Positions 22,801 to 35,186 are shown, counted from the stretch's first letter. The stretch: DNA of 64,000 nucleotides from Echria macrotheca (GCA_030411725.1 MU839829.1:2531913-2595912); one strand, 5' to 3'. The notes: generated by a model not told the origin, from the sequence alone. A program made the numbers and translations.

Positions 22801-25800
22801 GCGCGATTGATAATGTCGGCCGCGACCAATGACGCCTGCCCATGGTGGACTTGGATATTAACATCCGCCGAACCCAAAATTTATCGAGATCTGGCTCTTG
22901 CTGAATGCTCCCATCACGAGCTGTGGATCTCGATGCTGCTTTCACCACGACGTGAGGTGACAAGCGCCGTGCTGGACTCCGTGGGTTTGACCGACGTTTC
23001 AATCGCGATGCTGGTCTGATTGCGTTCCGCTCCTGCTCCGGCCCTGGTACGAGACAATCTGGCGGTTGACCGTGCTCATCAAACCTTGGGCTGCTTCCCG
23101 GACTGCGAGATTGGGGAGCCACTCTCGGCCCGGACGGCAGTGCTCTGGTGGGACGGCTTCGCTGATAAAGCTCCATTGTGTTTGGCTTGCGCCGTCCCGT
23201 CGGTGGTGGTCGGAATCGAGAGAGTTACAGCCGAGAGATCGTAGACTTGTCCAAGGTGGCAACTGTACGGATTAACTTGGCAGGTTATCTACCGACTCGC
23301 CTACTACTGGAGGACTGTAGACAGCGCACCCACTTGAAGTGGCATGAAAATCATGATCTGGAGGTGCTTCGCATTCGGGACTGTCGGTTGTGAGTTGCTT
23401 CCACGACAGGTCGGATTATTACGACGCGCATAGCGGTTAGCAAAGATCCCGACGCAAGCGGTCGGAGGAGTGCAGAAGACATCGGCTTGCAGATTTCAGC
23501 GGGACCAAGCTGGAAGCGGGCGAACAAGCAGCGATTCTGCTCTCCGAGTCGTATCTCGTCGCTGCCGCTGTGGACCTGTGAGCGGGCCAAAAATCTGCTC
23601 GTAAGCCGCCTCGCGCCGAGTGCGTCCGGACTGGCGATGGAGATGCTCCTCGACGCCTGAACGCCTGACAGGGCTCGTAGGGCCGTGTCGTTGGAGTGCC
23701 CCCGAGGTGAAATCTAGACTCCGTGGCCGATGAGCATGCACGCCTTGCCAAGACTTGCAACCCTTCCCCGTCTCCAGCCGTCCGCTGCTTGGCCCCTGCA
23801 AATCCCTGTCTCCCCTCATCCACGTTCGATCCTTTGGTTTTTTCGACAATTCCATCACACGGCGTGCATTCATGGGCCTAATAAGCAAAGGAACCGTCAT
23901 TAACACGGTGTGCTATGGCCAAGGCACTCGGGGGACGCGAACATCTGACGAAAAAGAACACCCGATGGATTCTCAACACTCGGGTTCGGATACCGTAGCT
24001 GGTGTAGGTACGAGAAACACGACCCCACGCAACTGACAACCACGGCGGCCACTCTGCAACCCCAGCGCCGCTCGTGCTCTCGCCTCACGCCGATTGCATC
24101 CGCTCCCATGCCTGCGGGACCTTGTGTGGGACTCGATATTGGGGGTCAAGTCTCGCTTCTCGAACGAGTCGGCAGAGGTTGACCTGCGGGAATGCTCGCG
24201 CCGTTGTTCGTCCGTCTTTGGCCGGAGGATCACGTCATGGAGGGGCGTCTTTGTTCGAGGTTCGACCACGGAAGTGTCTCCGAATTACGGTCAATCGGGA
24301 CGACTGGCACCTCTCCCGCAGCACTGCGCAATCAACTGTCTCCTGCCGGTCTCTCCCAGGCACCCTTGGGCTTTCTTGGAGGGGACAGCCCCTCCTCTGG
24401 TGCACCTCAACGGCCCTCACCGGTCTTCATATCCAAGCCTCATCGATCCCTCCATCTTGGTCCTGTCCCGCATTCCGGGCGAAGCCTGTTGGTGACAACA
24501 CATCTCCCGTCCACCTGCCGGCACACCAGACCGGCGGAGGTGGATGCCTCGGACGATAGAAGGGTTGCGAGCCTTCGTCGACTCTAACCCCGACTCGCTC
24601 TGCTTGGCCGGTCTCTGCCGTCATCGCCATCTTATCATTTTCCCGCATGTCTGCACTCCACTCGGCCAGAGGTGGCATTCGTGGCGTTTTTGGCCCCTCG
24701 TTAATGGCTGCACATGATCTGGGCAGGCCTGTGCCCCAGCAGCAGAAGCTCACTGGGTGTTTGATGTTCCAGCGCTTTTCGACAGGTGTTCTTTTCTTCC
24801 TGCCTTCCCGGGAGATATGCCGGGAGACGGTCAGATCACCGTTTCTCACCTTTGCCCCCTAGTGTAGCGTTTAGTCCGGGAGGGCAACTCAACAGGCGAA
24901 GCCTAGGGCTACCGAGACCGCACCATATTCCCGAGGAGCTTGGCCGGTTTCGTTTCGATAAGGCCCTGAAAGAGCGTTTTTATCTGGTTTGACAGGTCGT
25001 CCCATCGGCCGGCGGATCTCGGGCACAGAGATAAAGACACGGGCTGGCTGGTCTTGGCTGCCTGGTTCCAGACTTCCGTCGCTGCTGGGTCTTGTCGGGA
25101 CAACTGTGATCCACTTGGAGGTGTCGCTGTGGAAAAAGGTGAGAGGCAGGTTGACGATCGAAGGCCGCCCGACCGCCGGAAAACCGGCGAGCGGCGGGAA
25201 CAACCAGTTGTGCAACGGGGAGGGGTGCGCCCCTTCTGTCCCCTCGCGCCCGGTCAAACACGGCGTCGAGGTTGTTTCTTCAGATGCGCCCGCCCAGCCC
25301 ATTGAGATGAACAGGGCCACGTCTGGCTTCAATACGCGACGACACGTCCCGCGACAGACGCAAACCATGCTAGGATGGCATGGTCTATCGAGGGGACGGC
25401 TGTCGTCTGTACGTCAACGCCTGGGGCACGCGATGAGCTGTGAGGAAGACGCCCCTGTCTCACAGCAAACAAAAATGGTGGCGAGCCGTGGGGGAGGGGG
25501 AGGGGAGGAGAGGGGGAGGGGCGCGTGGGTACGTACTCCCACGGTCAAAGGCACGTCGTGCCCCACCACAAACCTAACACTCAGCATTCCGGGGGTCCTG
25601 TGGACTCGGCGAGAAGCCCACTCACACTCGACTTGGCCCAAAGGCGATTAGGACAAGTCCAGAAACGCGAACGATAGCAAATTCTGCACATTGATCACTC
25701 TCGCGCCCCTGTTTCCTGGCCGATTGCTGGACGAAGCGCACGACACCCTGGCACTCGACACTCGTCAGCTCCGGGTGGGGAGGACATCAATCAGCAAAGA

Positions 25801-26809
25801 CCGAAAATCAACTCGGCGAAAACGCGAGCTGGTCTGAAGATAAAATTATTCCAAACATGTGCAAATTTGTGCCGAACCAGCGGCATAGTAAAGACAAACA
25901 TCGCCGGTATCGTCTGGTCTCAGCGGCTTCGTCGTTGTCCCGCGACCAGTGCGCACAGGGCAGGCAGGATCCAAGCTTAGCCGACCAAGAAGAAGGCTCA
26001 CAGCAGCACTGGAAGCGCATTCCCCTATCAGGCCCACCAATTACCTGGTGGCAGCCCATGTGGGCGCTCGGCGGGCGCTGCAGGCCCATCGCGGTACTTA
26101 TTAAGTTCGGAGGGCAGGGACTGCGGTATCCATGCTTGGACGCGGTAAGCTAGGTAGAGTAACAACTGTGTGGTATGGGTGCCGTTGCGAGCGGTGCAGG
26201 TACCCTCAGTGCGTAGTTTGGGCCTGGCGGTACTTGGCTGCACTCCCGCGTCGCTCCCTCGCTTTCCCCCCTCCCCCCCGGTTGCACCTGGCAAGCTTCC
26301 CATTGAATGGCGCTCTGGGCTGCTCGCTCCTCCGAATCCCACTTTTGCGACAGCTCCCGGTCAAGTCCTGCACAAAGCTGCCCCCCCATCCCACCCAAAA
26401 CTCCTCCAACCCCAACTTTTTTTCCCAGTCATTTTCCTGTCGCCCTGCTGTAATCCGTACCTGCGCTACCTACGCTCCTCTCCACCCGCTGCGATATTGC
26501 GCGCATCCCTCGCCGTCGTCATCACCACATTTCTCATCTTTATAGTCGGGTCGCGTCCCGGCCAAGCACACGACGCAGCGACCAGGCGATTGCTCCGACC
26601 AGCACGTACGACTCGACACGACTCGACAATCCGACGTCCCCCTCTCCAGCCCGCCGTCTCCATCGGTTCCTGGCAGCCGCGCCCAAAACTCCACCGTCCA
26701 GTGATTGACGTGCCGCAGGCCGTGTCTCCGCCCGTTCGATTCGATCAGCGCGATCGTCATCCACCACGTTGTTTGGGCTCGCAGGGCAACGCTGCATGCA
26801 CCGCCAGGA
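19871..26809. other. Gene-free 6.9-kb stretch upstream of WHI3
   Basis: Both strands were read for exons, splice-linked frames, tRNA B boxes and 5S-like sequence. None could be supported. The DNA is moderately GC-rich, with CT-rich, poly-G and short tandem stretches (for example cagtgcagtgcagtg near 20729 and gagacagca repeats near 20128). The part next to 26810 is CT/CCC-rich, as in long fungal 5' leaders. It probably holds the distant promoter and leader of the WHI3 homologue, or a non-coding transcript. Confidence 0.45.
20085..20111 (+). repeat. G-rich tract with a 13-G run
   Basis: Thirteen consecutive G, then cgggg, agagggggg and similar blocks. It could form a G-quadruplex, or may mark a place where sequencing was unreliable. 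Confidence 0.7.
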
Positions 26810-28531
26810 ATGATCGGGGATCAGAACCCAGCTACCGCATCTGCGGGCGCGTCGGCCAACTCGTTCGCCTCGCTCGCCACCAGTCGCTCCAGTCCTTTCC
26901 CCGCGACCACGGCTACCGCACCCAAGAATGCCATGGCTGCGCAGGCCTTTCTCCCCTCCTCGCAGTCGTTCCGCGCCAATGTGGCCGCCCAGGCCGCATT
27001 CCCGCTGACGATTGCGCCGCCCGCCAATTCGTTCGACCGCGAGGCGACCATGCCCGTCGGTACCCCGTTCTCGGCCGCGTCGACCACGGCGACCCTCTCG
27101 TCGGCCCTGCTCCGAAACCTACCCGCGAACACGTCCGAAGAGTCGATCCGCCTGATGCTCGTCTTCTCCAAAGACCTGGTCGGCGTCGAGGTCTTGCCCG
27201 CGGACCAATCCGACGACCCGAGCTCCCGCTCGGCTCTTCTGAAATTCAAGTCGCCCGCCGGCGCCCAGGAGGCCAAGAACGCGCTGGATGGCCGGCCGAC
27301 GCCCATGGGCACGGGTGAGATGTCTGTCGAGATTCTCGGCTCGAGCCCGACCGTCATGTCGAAGCGATACCCGATCGACACGAGCGTGTCGAGCGTCTCC
27401 CCGGGCGTGCCCACGCCCGCCTCGTCGGCGGCGTCTTCGACCCAGTCCTCCAGGCAGCCCTCGCGATTCAACGGCACGTTCCAGTCCCTCGACAAGATCT
27501 CGCCGCCCCTCAATGGTGTCTATGGCACGAGCGATTTCGCCAGCCCCGACGCGAGCACGAGCTACCAAAACATATTCTCGCCCCAGTCTCCCATCGGCAA
27601 CCACCTGACGGACCGAAACCGTGTGTCGGGGAAGTCGCTGATCAAGAACGATTCGGCTGAGGACGACGAGACCGGTGAGCTGCTCAAGGACCCGGTTGGT
27701 TTCGCCGAGAACGGCCTGCAACGCCGTCAGACGGCGCCTCAGCTCCCTTTGTCGCGCATGGCCGGCCTCTCGCTGAACACGACTCCTGCGCCCAACCATG
27801 CGCCAATACCTCATTATGGCCACCCCTCTATGACCGGAGGGCTTTCGGGCTTTTCCAATACCATGTCCCCAACGGCGCTGGGAAATGGCATGTCCGGCTC
27901 GGGCATGGGCTTCAACCAGCCAACTACGTACCGACAGCACAACTTCCCGCCCGCTAACCCCGCCGACCAGAACCCGCCATGCAACACGCTCTACGTCGGC
28001 AACCTGCCTATCGACACGTCGGAGGAGGAGCTCAAGGCCATGTTCTCGAAACAGCGCGGATACAAGAGACTCTGCTTCCGGACCAAGCAAAACGGACCCA
28101 TGTGCTTCGTCGAGTTCGAGGATGTTTCTTTTGCCACGAAAGCACTCAACGAACTCTATGGCCAACCCCTTCATAATAGCGTCAAAGGTGGTATTCGTCT
28201 GAGTTTCTCCAAGAATCCGCTGGGTGTCCGTTCCGGTCAGTCTGCCAACCAGAACGCTGTTGGATCTATGAATGGCATGAACGGCATGCACCCCGGGTCC
28301 TCGGTTGGCTTCACAACTGCCAGCGGACCGCCGCCGGGTCTGTCGGCCCCCCCGGGACTCTCCATGGGTCGCAATACACACTCTGCCTCGCCGAATCTGG
28401 CTGGCGGCAACCCGTACGCGTCCCCTGCGTTCTCGACATCGTCAGCCAACACTTGGGGAACCGCATACAACCAAAATGTCATGATGGCCGGCGGCTCGTC
28501 CAACTACCCGCCGCATATGATGGGCCGATAA
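26810..28531 (+). CDS. WHI3: Whi3-family RNA-binding cell-cycle/morphogenesis regulator
   Basis: Single exon of 573 residues. The RRM at about 388-477 is diagnostic of Whi3: it carries RNP2-like NTLYVGNLP, RNP1-like GPMCFVEFEDVSFATKAL and the signature GGIRLSFSKNPLGVR. A weaker RRM-like fold at about 97-176 (ALLRNLPANTSEESIRLMLVFSKDLVGVEV) precedes it. The linker between them is Ser/Pro-rich. The C-terminus is Gly/Asn/Ser/Met-rich low complexity. Unlike Ashbya Whi3, no long polyQ tract is visible. In yeast Whi3 binds CLN3 and other mRNAs, controls G1 timing and forms assemblies through low-complexity regions; a similar cytoplasmic role is inferred here. The ATG at 26810 was taken because upstream codons in frame lack an ATG. 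The very long upstream region may mean complex transcriptional control. Confidence 0.9.
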   Translation: MIGDQNPATASAGASANSFASLATSRSSPFPATTATAPKNAMAAQAFLPSSQSFRANVAAQAAFPLTIAPPANSFDREATMPVGTPFSAASTTATLSSALLRNLPANTSEESIRLMLVFSKDLVGVEVLPADQSDDPSSRSALLKFKSPAGAQEAKNALDGRPTPMGTGEMSVEILGSSPTVMSKRYPIDTSVSSVSPGVPTPASSAASSTQSSRQPSRFNGTFQSLDKISPPLNGVYGTSDFASPDASTSYQNIFSPQSPIGNHLTDRNRVSGKSLIKNDSAEDDETGELLKDPVGFAENGLQRRQTAPQLPLSRMAGLSLNTTPAPNHAPIPHYGHPSMTGGLSGFSNTMSPTALGNGMSGSGMGFNQPTTYRQHNFPPANPADQNPPCNTLYVGNLPIDTSEEELKAMFSKQRGYKRLCFRTKQNGPMCFVEFEDVSFATKALNELYGQPLHNSVKGGIRLSFSKNPLGVRSGQSANQNAVGSMNGMNGMHPGSSVGFTTASGPPPGLSAPPGLSMGRNTHSASPNLAGGNPYASPAFSTSSANTWGTAYNQNVMMAGGSSNYPPHMMGR

Positions 28532-31453
28532 GCCATTATCTGATTTAGCAGAGGGGGTGCGCGGCGTTGGTGGCTCATAATGGGATCTACCCGTGATACC
28601 TTGGGAGGGCGTTTCTGATTTTTCTTTTTCTGTTTTGCACTTTTCTTTCCGCTTTCTACGATTTGGACATGGCGCAGCATGGCCGTGGGCGTTGGATGGG
28701 AAATTGTGGCCAATGCTCGACATTCGAGAGGCATTGCTTGCATCACGCGCTTGCATCCGGGTCACGACAAATATCGGCGCATATTCCGCGAGTTTTTACT
28801 GTCCGGCACCTCGCGGCTGCTCGTCCTTTTTCTGACAAGTTTCGTCCGGGGTTATCTGGATGGGAACCAAGACATGTAGAGCTGACGTCCCAGGAGACAC
28901 TGGGAAACGGTTCTGGGCTTGTGAGCTCTTGTTCGGCCGAGAGTCTCGCGGCTTTCGACCATGGTTTACACGGTATATCATACGACCAACGGCGCTGGTC
29001 GGGTGGGCATGACCCTTGGGCGTCGCGGTGGCTTTTTCATTGGAGCGACACAAGGCGGCGCGCATGGGACGACACGGATCTGCGGGAGGAGTCTGGGGCA
29101 CTTTCATTTCGGGAGTACACATCAGGTCGTTATTCGCATTCGAAGGACGAGTCGACGGTCCTTCCAGGGCGCATGCAATACGGGTCGAAGTGCTTGTTTC
29201 GATCAAGAATTACACATACACCCCTGTACCTGTACGACGAGTTCCCGGTTAATTCATGGGCGGCATGGAAACGAGCGAAGGGGATACAAAAGAGAAAAGC
29301 TCGGCATGGGGGTTTCTTTTTTTCTTTTTTTTTCGGTATCGAGGGCAGCGAAGAGAAAACATGGGGTACCCTGACCATCAACGGCGTGGGAACACAACAA
29401 GCGACACATTTGGGATTGCCGGTAAAAGGTCTGGGGACCCGGCGATGGAACCACTATACAGGCTTTTGGAACGCAATCACACAAAAGGGAGCGCATTTTT
29501 TGTCTCTTTAGTTTTTGATGGAATTGGATTCTTTTGGCATTCATTGGGTGGGAAACATTTCTTGCGCGGAAACATTTTTTTTCATGGGATCAGGACCTGT
29601 CCGGAGCTGGTCTACCTAGCTGCCGGGTTCTTTCAGGGGCATTTGGGCACTTGGCCGCATTCAGTGGGCATTTGTAGGGAGCATCGGGATTTTTTTCACT
29701 TTGCGCCGGGGGGGAGCGGCTTCCATCGAGACATAATCTGTCGAGATGAGAGGAACCCTGGTTGAAGCATTTGGCATTTTTTATTCGCGTCGGGAGCATA
29801 TGGGTTTTTTGTCAGTGTCGTTGTTGCTGGGAGGGCTGGGCAGGCTTGTCGGAAACTTTTAAGTATTTCCCATTGCGTGGTGTTTTTGTCTTGGTTTCCT
29901 AGCTAGCGATGGGTGAGTGTGGTTGCTGGTCGTGTTGAGAGAGTATTATACGTAAGACAGATCTCGTCGTTACAGCGATTTGGATTTGATGTGCTGTGTG
30001 TCTTGTGTTCGGATGTGTGTATGTTCTGTGAGATGGTTCCGTAGCTTGAGTGTTGGTGGGCTTTGATTGTGAAGACGATAGGAACAGTTTTCTTTTGTCT
30101 CTTTGTAAGTTCGGCTGTGCCTGTTCGAAGGGCACATGTCTCCACACATGCCATGCCTCTCCGCGGTCTCCATGTGATCTCCAATATATAAGAACCATGA
30201 GGGTAGTAGTCACGATAAAATTCGATGACATTCACCACAAATGGCAGGCATCGAGTTATCAGAACTCGCCTTCCCTAGCCCAAGCTTCCGCGCTGTTTCC
30301 TTCTTGCTTATTGCTCCTAGACCGGTCGACGACGACGGATTCACACGTAAAGAGAGTCGACACCCCAAACAACGAGGGCCATCGGTTAACCTACTTCCAA
30401 CATCTAGATCCCCACTCCTTTGGAAGTTTAATGGTACTTGTTCTTCTCTGCATACGTGTAAATAAACATACAGAGCACCAAACAAACAAACCCTGTACAA
30501 CTCACCCCGAACCTCCCACTTCCCCGTGCCCATCCTTTGACATACCACAAACCCACCCACCCACCACTCACCCAACACAGACCCTATTTATTCTCTCCGG
30601 AGAATAATGTTTTCCTGTACAACCTTTCGTACCACCCCATCACAGAGCACACGTACACACACATAGCACACACACACATGCACATATACACATGCACCAT
30701 CCTACGCAGCCAGCAAGTGCCTCGTGTATCCCTGGATTTGTTTTGAGTTGTACCAGCCTCCCCTCCTCCCCCCCCCCCCCTCTCTAAAAAAAATCCCCGG
30801 ATAGAAAAATGGGGCACACAAAAGACCGGGAGTCGGACAGGGACTGGACAGGACAGGGACAGAAACAGGGACCGGGTTGGGAATTTGGGGGGGCATGTGG
30901 GATGTATGTTGCACACACCATGACACACCAAATTGCACACACATCACCGCAACTTTTGTTGTTGTTGTTTCCCGCGTTAACAGTTCACAGTTCATTGTGA
31001 ACATGCGGTTCTATTTCTATACACTATATACACCCCTGTGTTGAAAACCCGATTTGGGTTTGGGCAGGCACATGCTCTTCTGTTGGAGAAAAGGGGGAGG
31101 GGACGGGGTGTTGAGTATAATAATCACACTGAGTGAGACTAATTGTGAAGAGTGATGGTAAGTTGGTTGGTATATTTCCGCTTTCCCTGGGATATATAAA
31201 AACTCCGTGCCTAGAGACTAAGGTACTACTACTACCCAAAACAATCTTTTTCCCTCTCCTTGCCGATGCACACGAGGGACAAGAAAGGTATCCAAGGAAC
31301 TCCAGTAGAGAGAGAGACACACACAGAGAAAAAAAGGCACAGATCCCAACCACGGCCTCCATCGCAGCCACTCTGTCTCGTCTCATCGATCCGGCCGCGC
31401 TTCCATCCCCAACCCACGCAACACTACACGGGAAATCAGATGGCAACGAGAAA
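28532..31453. other. Gene-free 2.9-kb intergenic region
   Basis: This is the 3' side of WHI3 and the 3' side of the minus-strand dehydrogenase. It has CA-rich stretches (30640-30700), a 13-C run at 30768-30780 and AT-rich parts. A frame of 282 codons at 28663-29511 exists, but its composition is not protein-like, so I treat it as chance. Confidence 0.5.
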
Positions 31454-32560
31454 TCACTTCGCCGCCACCTTCTTTTTCCTCCCACCCTCCCGACGATATA
31501 TCCCCCAAAGATCCCTCAGCGTCCCAATCCACCCCCTAACCTTTTTCACCGAATTCAGCATAGCCACATAGCGCCAGACAAAAACCTCGACGCGGCGATA
31601 ATCATGCGCATACACCTCCCAGATGGCCCCCTCCTTGCGCTCGGTCTTCGTCTTTCCCATTTCTCCGTCATCCACTTCGACCTCGACTTCACCCTTGGGC
31701 CCGATAACCAGCCCGCGCCCGACAATCCCCTCATCCGCCTGCAGCCGCGTAGCAGCCTCGACCACATCATCGACAGTCCCCAACGCGCCGCCAGCAAGCA
31801 ACACATCGCCCTGCCACGGCAGCAGCGACGTCTTGACAAAGTACGGACAGAGCAGATTAACCCTAACACCGCGACGCAGCATGCTCGTCGCGCGCAGCGT
31901 GCGGAACAGACCGACGACCCCGTGCTTCGAGACGGCGTACTCGGTCTGCCCCGGCAGCGGCGAGAGCCCGGCGATACTACTAACCAGGAGCAAATGCCGA
32001 TCCCTCCTCACCTCTTCCTTTTCGTCTCTGAATCCATTCTTCTGCAGCCAAAACAAAGCCAAGTGCGTCGTATACATGACCCCGGTAAGATTCACACCCA
32101 GCACCGCCAGCTTTGGTGCCGGCGGATCCTCCCCGTCCAGACCGGAGGGGGGATCGTCAAAAGTGCGCCCGGAGAGGTCGACGATGCCGGCGCCGGCGAC
32201 GACGGCGTCGATCCGGCCGGTCGGACTATTAGCCGCGGCCATCTTGAAGAGCGCGACCTGGTCGGCCCAGACGGTCACGTCGCAGCGCTGGTAGTGGTGG
32301 TGCGGAGAAAACGACCTCAACTCGGCTATCAGCGCCTCGCCCGCCGCGTCGTTCACGTCGCCGGCCATGATGTGCGCGCCCAGCGCGGCCCAGCGGCGCG
32401 CGAAGGCGGCGCCGAAGCCCGAGGCCGCTCCCGTTATGAGAATAGTCTTGCCGGCGAGGGAGGCCGTCGAGTAGGCCGACTCGAGGTCGACGGGGGCCGA
32501 CTGCTGGATCTTTTCCTCTAGGGACCAGGCTGGGTCGTCCTTGTTGGTGGGGAAGTCCAT
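31454..32560 (-). CDS. Short-chain dehydrogenase/reductase (classical SDR)
   Basis: Single exon, 368 residues. The Rossmann nucleotide site TGAASGFG is at 43-50 and an acidic residue after strand 2 (GDVN, near 68) hints at NAD(H) preference. CDV is at 93-95 and AGAG at 122-125 in place of the usual NNAG. N157, S194/S195 and the YxxxK pair Y208/K212 (YAVSKHG) form the expected catalytic set. The order matches 15-hydroxyprostaglandin-dehydrogenase-like fungal SDRs. A ~100-residue C-terminal extension carries a basic end (REGGRKKKVAAK) and an amphipathic stretch around VFVWRYVAMLNSVKKVRG that could contact membrane. The substrate is unknown. It is divergent from the aspartate-semialdehyde dehydrogenase gene across 1.4 kb. 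Confidence 0.88.
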   Translation of the reverse strand: MDFPTNKDDPAWSLEEKIQQSAPVDLESAYSTASLAGKTILITGAASGFGAAFARRWAALGAHIMAGDVNDAAGEALIAELRSFSPHHHYQRCDVTVWADQVALFKMAAANSPTGRIDAVVAGAGIVDLSGRTFDDPPSGLDGEDPPAPKLAVLGVNLTGVMYTTHLALFWLQKNGFRDEKEEVRRDRHLLLVSSIAGLSPLPGQTEYAVSKHGVVGLFRTLRATSMLRRGVRVNLLCPYFVKTSLLPWQGDVLLAGGALGTVDDVVEAATRLQADEGIVGRGLVIGPKGEVEVEVDDGEMGKTKTERKEGAIWEVYAHDYRRVEVFVWRYVAMLNSVKKVRGWIGTLRDLWGIYRREGGRKKKVAAK

Positions 32561-33964
32561 GATGTTGTTGATTTTCTGAGTATTTTCCGTAAACGTTTTC
32601 GCGATTTTGGGGGAGGGAGGGGAGGGAAAATATATAATGAGTTCAACGAGGAAAAAAGGGCTGTTGTGTTGACCTCTCTCTCTCTCACCAAACCGCGCCT
32701 GAACTGAATCTATTGCAAGGCTTGCAGAATTTGACTTCCCACAAGAGAATTCAGAACACTGATGAAATGGAAACTAGATTTCTTTTCCACAGAAAAAAAA
32801 CATCCACTGTAGAAAAAAATTGCGACAGGCTCCGTCAGGTTTTGTGTGGGGAGACCACAGAGCGGTGTCCCTTTTCAACAAAGAGATGTGTTGAAAAGAA
32901 AAAGGCCAGAACGAGGTAATTGATTGACCCACACCTTTTTCGAAGAAATGCTCAACACGCCGGGAACAAGCACCAGGAGGTTCGAAAGTTGAGAAGAATG
33001 CCTTTTCGAGAGGTGGTGGTGGTGGCCATTATCTCCAGACCCCTGTCCGGCGAGGCTGCGAAAAAATTCGGCGCGCGGGACGAACTAGGAAACGCTAACC
33101 CCCCTTCAGCATGGGAGATAACAACCATCTTGTCCTGAACAGGACGTAGACTTGTCGTGGGGCTGGTAGAGCCATTTGGTGGTACCGCGGCCATCGGGGA
33201 ACTCTGATATCACGCATGGCAAAAAAGTGTCCTCCAGTATATAGCACTCTTTACCGTGTCACTGACGGAACAAGCAACTGACGTTAACAGCTGCCAAGTA
33301 ACTAGGTAGCTGCTCCTCTAGGGTCCGCCGCTCCGGCCAAGGGGGTCCGCTTCACCGACCACTCCATCAAGAGTGGCGCTCCAGAGAGCCGATAAAATTG
33401 ATACAACGTCTTGGAAGAAAGCTACGCCCAAGGGGCTGAATCTCCACCCAACGGCCAGCTATGATCTATCAGCTTTGTCGTCATCCAAGCTGTTTGATGT
33501 TCGAGACAAGTCGTTCGAGATGATGCGATCCCTTCGCTATGGGCTTGGCGGAGAAATACCAGAAGAAAATAGTGTTCTGACAGACGCCAATAAGCTCCGC
33601 TCTGCAGACGTGCGCATGTCGAGCTGTTCTTTTGTCCTGTTGATTGACTTCCAGCCCTATGGCTGACTGCAACTCAAAAGGTCTTGGACAGAGTCCGATG
33701 TGGGACCTGCGTCCCTCAGCGGGCCCCCGCCGCCGGGATCAAGGGTGCAGAGCGACAACCTGGGCCGACCCCCTCCGATCGCGGGGCACGGCGGGGTGCC
33801 AATTGACGCGGGCAGCGAAAAGTCGACTGCGAATGCGGGACAGCTGATTGACTCACCAGACTGATTGCCACTTGCAACGACTCTAAACCTCAACCGTTGA
33901 CGGCAAACTGATATACGGGACCCCAACCGCGTGTAGCATCCAGCCGGCCACAGCATCCACCAAC
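32561..33964. other. Divergent promoter region between SDR and HOM2
   Basis: No exon or RNA gene recognised. CT-rich sequence (32674-32690) lies just upstream of the SDR start. Confidence 0.5.
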
Positions 33965-35186
33965 ATGTCTCAATTGCCAACCAAGAACTGCGGTGCGTCC
34001 CGAACCTATACCCATAGCCCCGCCGTGCTCTTCTCCCAAGTGGTCGCTCACTAAATATGCGCGACTTGCAGGTGTCCTGGGCTGCACCGGCTCCGTTGGC
34101 CAGCGCTTCATCCTCCTCCTCCAGCAGCATCCCTCCCTCCGTCTCGTCGCCGTCGGCGCCTCCTCACGGTCTGCCGGCAAGAAGTACCGCGATGCCGTCA
34201 AGTGGAAGCAGTCGAGCCCCATCGCCCCTGCCGTCGGCGACCTGGTAGTCCGCGAGTGCAAGGCCAGCGAGTTTTCCGACTGCGATATCGTCTTCAGCGG
34301 TCTGGACAGTGACGTGGCTGGCGACATCGAGAAGGAGTTCCAGCTCGCCAACTTCGCCGTCTTCTCCAATGCGAAGAACTACCGTCGCGACCCTCTCGTA
34401 CCTCTCGTCGTGCCCACCGTCAACCTCGGTCACCTCGACCTGATCCCCCACCAGCGCAAGACCCATGGGCTGCAAAAGGGCTTCCTGGTGTGCAATAGCA
34501 ACTGCGCCGTCATTGGGCTCGTCATCCCCTTCGCCGCTCTGCAGGCTCGCTTCGGCAAGATCGATACCGTATCTGTCGTGACGATGCAGGCTGTCTCAGG
34601 CGCTGGGTACCCTGGAGTCAGCAGCATGGATATCATTGACAACGTGGTGCCGTACATCGCCGGCGAGGAGGACAAGCTCGAGACCGAGGCACAGAAGATC
34701 CTGGGCGCCATCAATGCCGACGCCACGGCATTCGAGGACCAAAAGACCTTGCGGGTCTCGGCGGCTTGCAACCGTGTGCCCGTCATGGACGGTCACACGG
34801 CCTGTGTATCGCTGCGGTTCGCCCAGCGGCCGCCCCCAAGCGCCGAGCAGGTCAAGGAGGCCATGCGGAGCTATGTGTCGGAAGCTCAACAGCTCGGCTG
34901 CCCGTCGGCTCCCCAGCCGCCCATCCTGGTGTTCGACGAGCCGGACCGGCCGCAACCACGTCTGGACCGGGATCTGTCCAAAGGCTACACCGTTAGTGTT
35001 GGCCGTGTGAGAGAGGACGAGAGTGGCATCTTCGACATAAAATTCGTCGCTCTGAGCCACAACAGTAAGTTGTTTTCTGGTCGCATAGCACTTGAACATG
35101 CCGCTAACGCCGTCATAGCCGTTATTGGAGCAGCTGGCTCCTCCATCCTCAACGCCGAGGCCGCTGTGCTCAAGGGACTCATCTAG
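33965..35186 (+). CDS. HOM2: Aspartate-semialdehyde dehydrogenase
   Basis: Three exons: a 28-nt first exon 33965-33992, then 34072-35064 and 35119-35186, with introns of 79 and 54 nt and exact phase. The protein has 362 residues, the usual fungal length. The NADP-binding start GVLGCTGSVGQRF is created by splicing exon 1 to exon 2. The catalytic cysteine is C154 in CNSNCAVIG; VSGAGYPGVSS and RVPVMDGHT carry substrate- and proton-transfer residues, and the end reads TVIGAAGSSILNAEAAVLKGL. It reduces aspartyl-4-phosphate to aspartate semialdehyde, the branch point to homoserine, threonine, methionine and, in fungi, away from lysine. The protein is cytosolic. No oddities beyond the tiny first exon. 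Confidence 0.95.

Noticed and set aside
24989..25651. 220-codon frame in the gene-free stretch
   Set aside because: No domain, no intron-linked extension, and Gly/Arg-rich runs from simple sequence at its end. Probably chance in GC-rich DNA.
26170..27318. 382-codon frame overlapping the WHI3 start
   Set aside because: A different frame that runs through CT-rich leader and then shadows WHI3; composition is not protein-like.
27119..28381. 420-codon minus-strand frame opposite WHI3
   Set aside because: It is an Arg/Val-rich shadow of the GC-biased WHI3 coding strand, whose RRMs are clear.
28663..29511. 282-codon open frame downstream of WHI3
   Set aside because: Residue composition is erratic, no motif is seen, other frames are open in the same DNA and splice logic is missing. 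It fits a WHI3 3' region.
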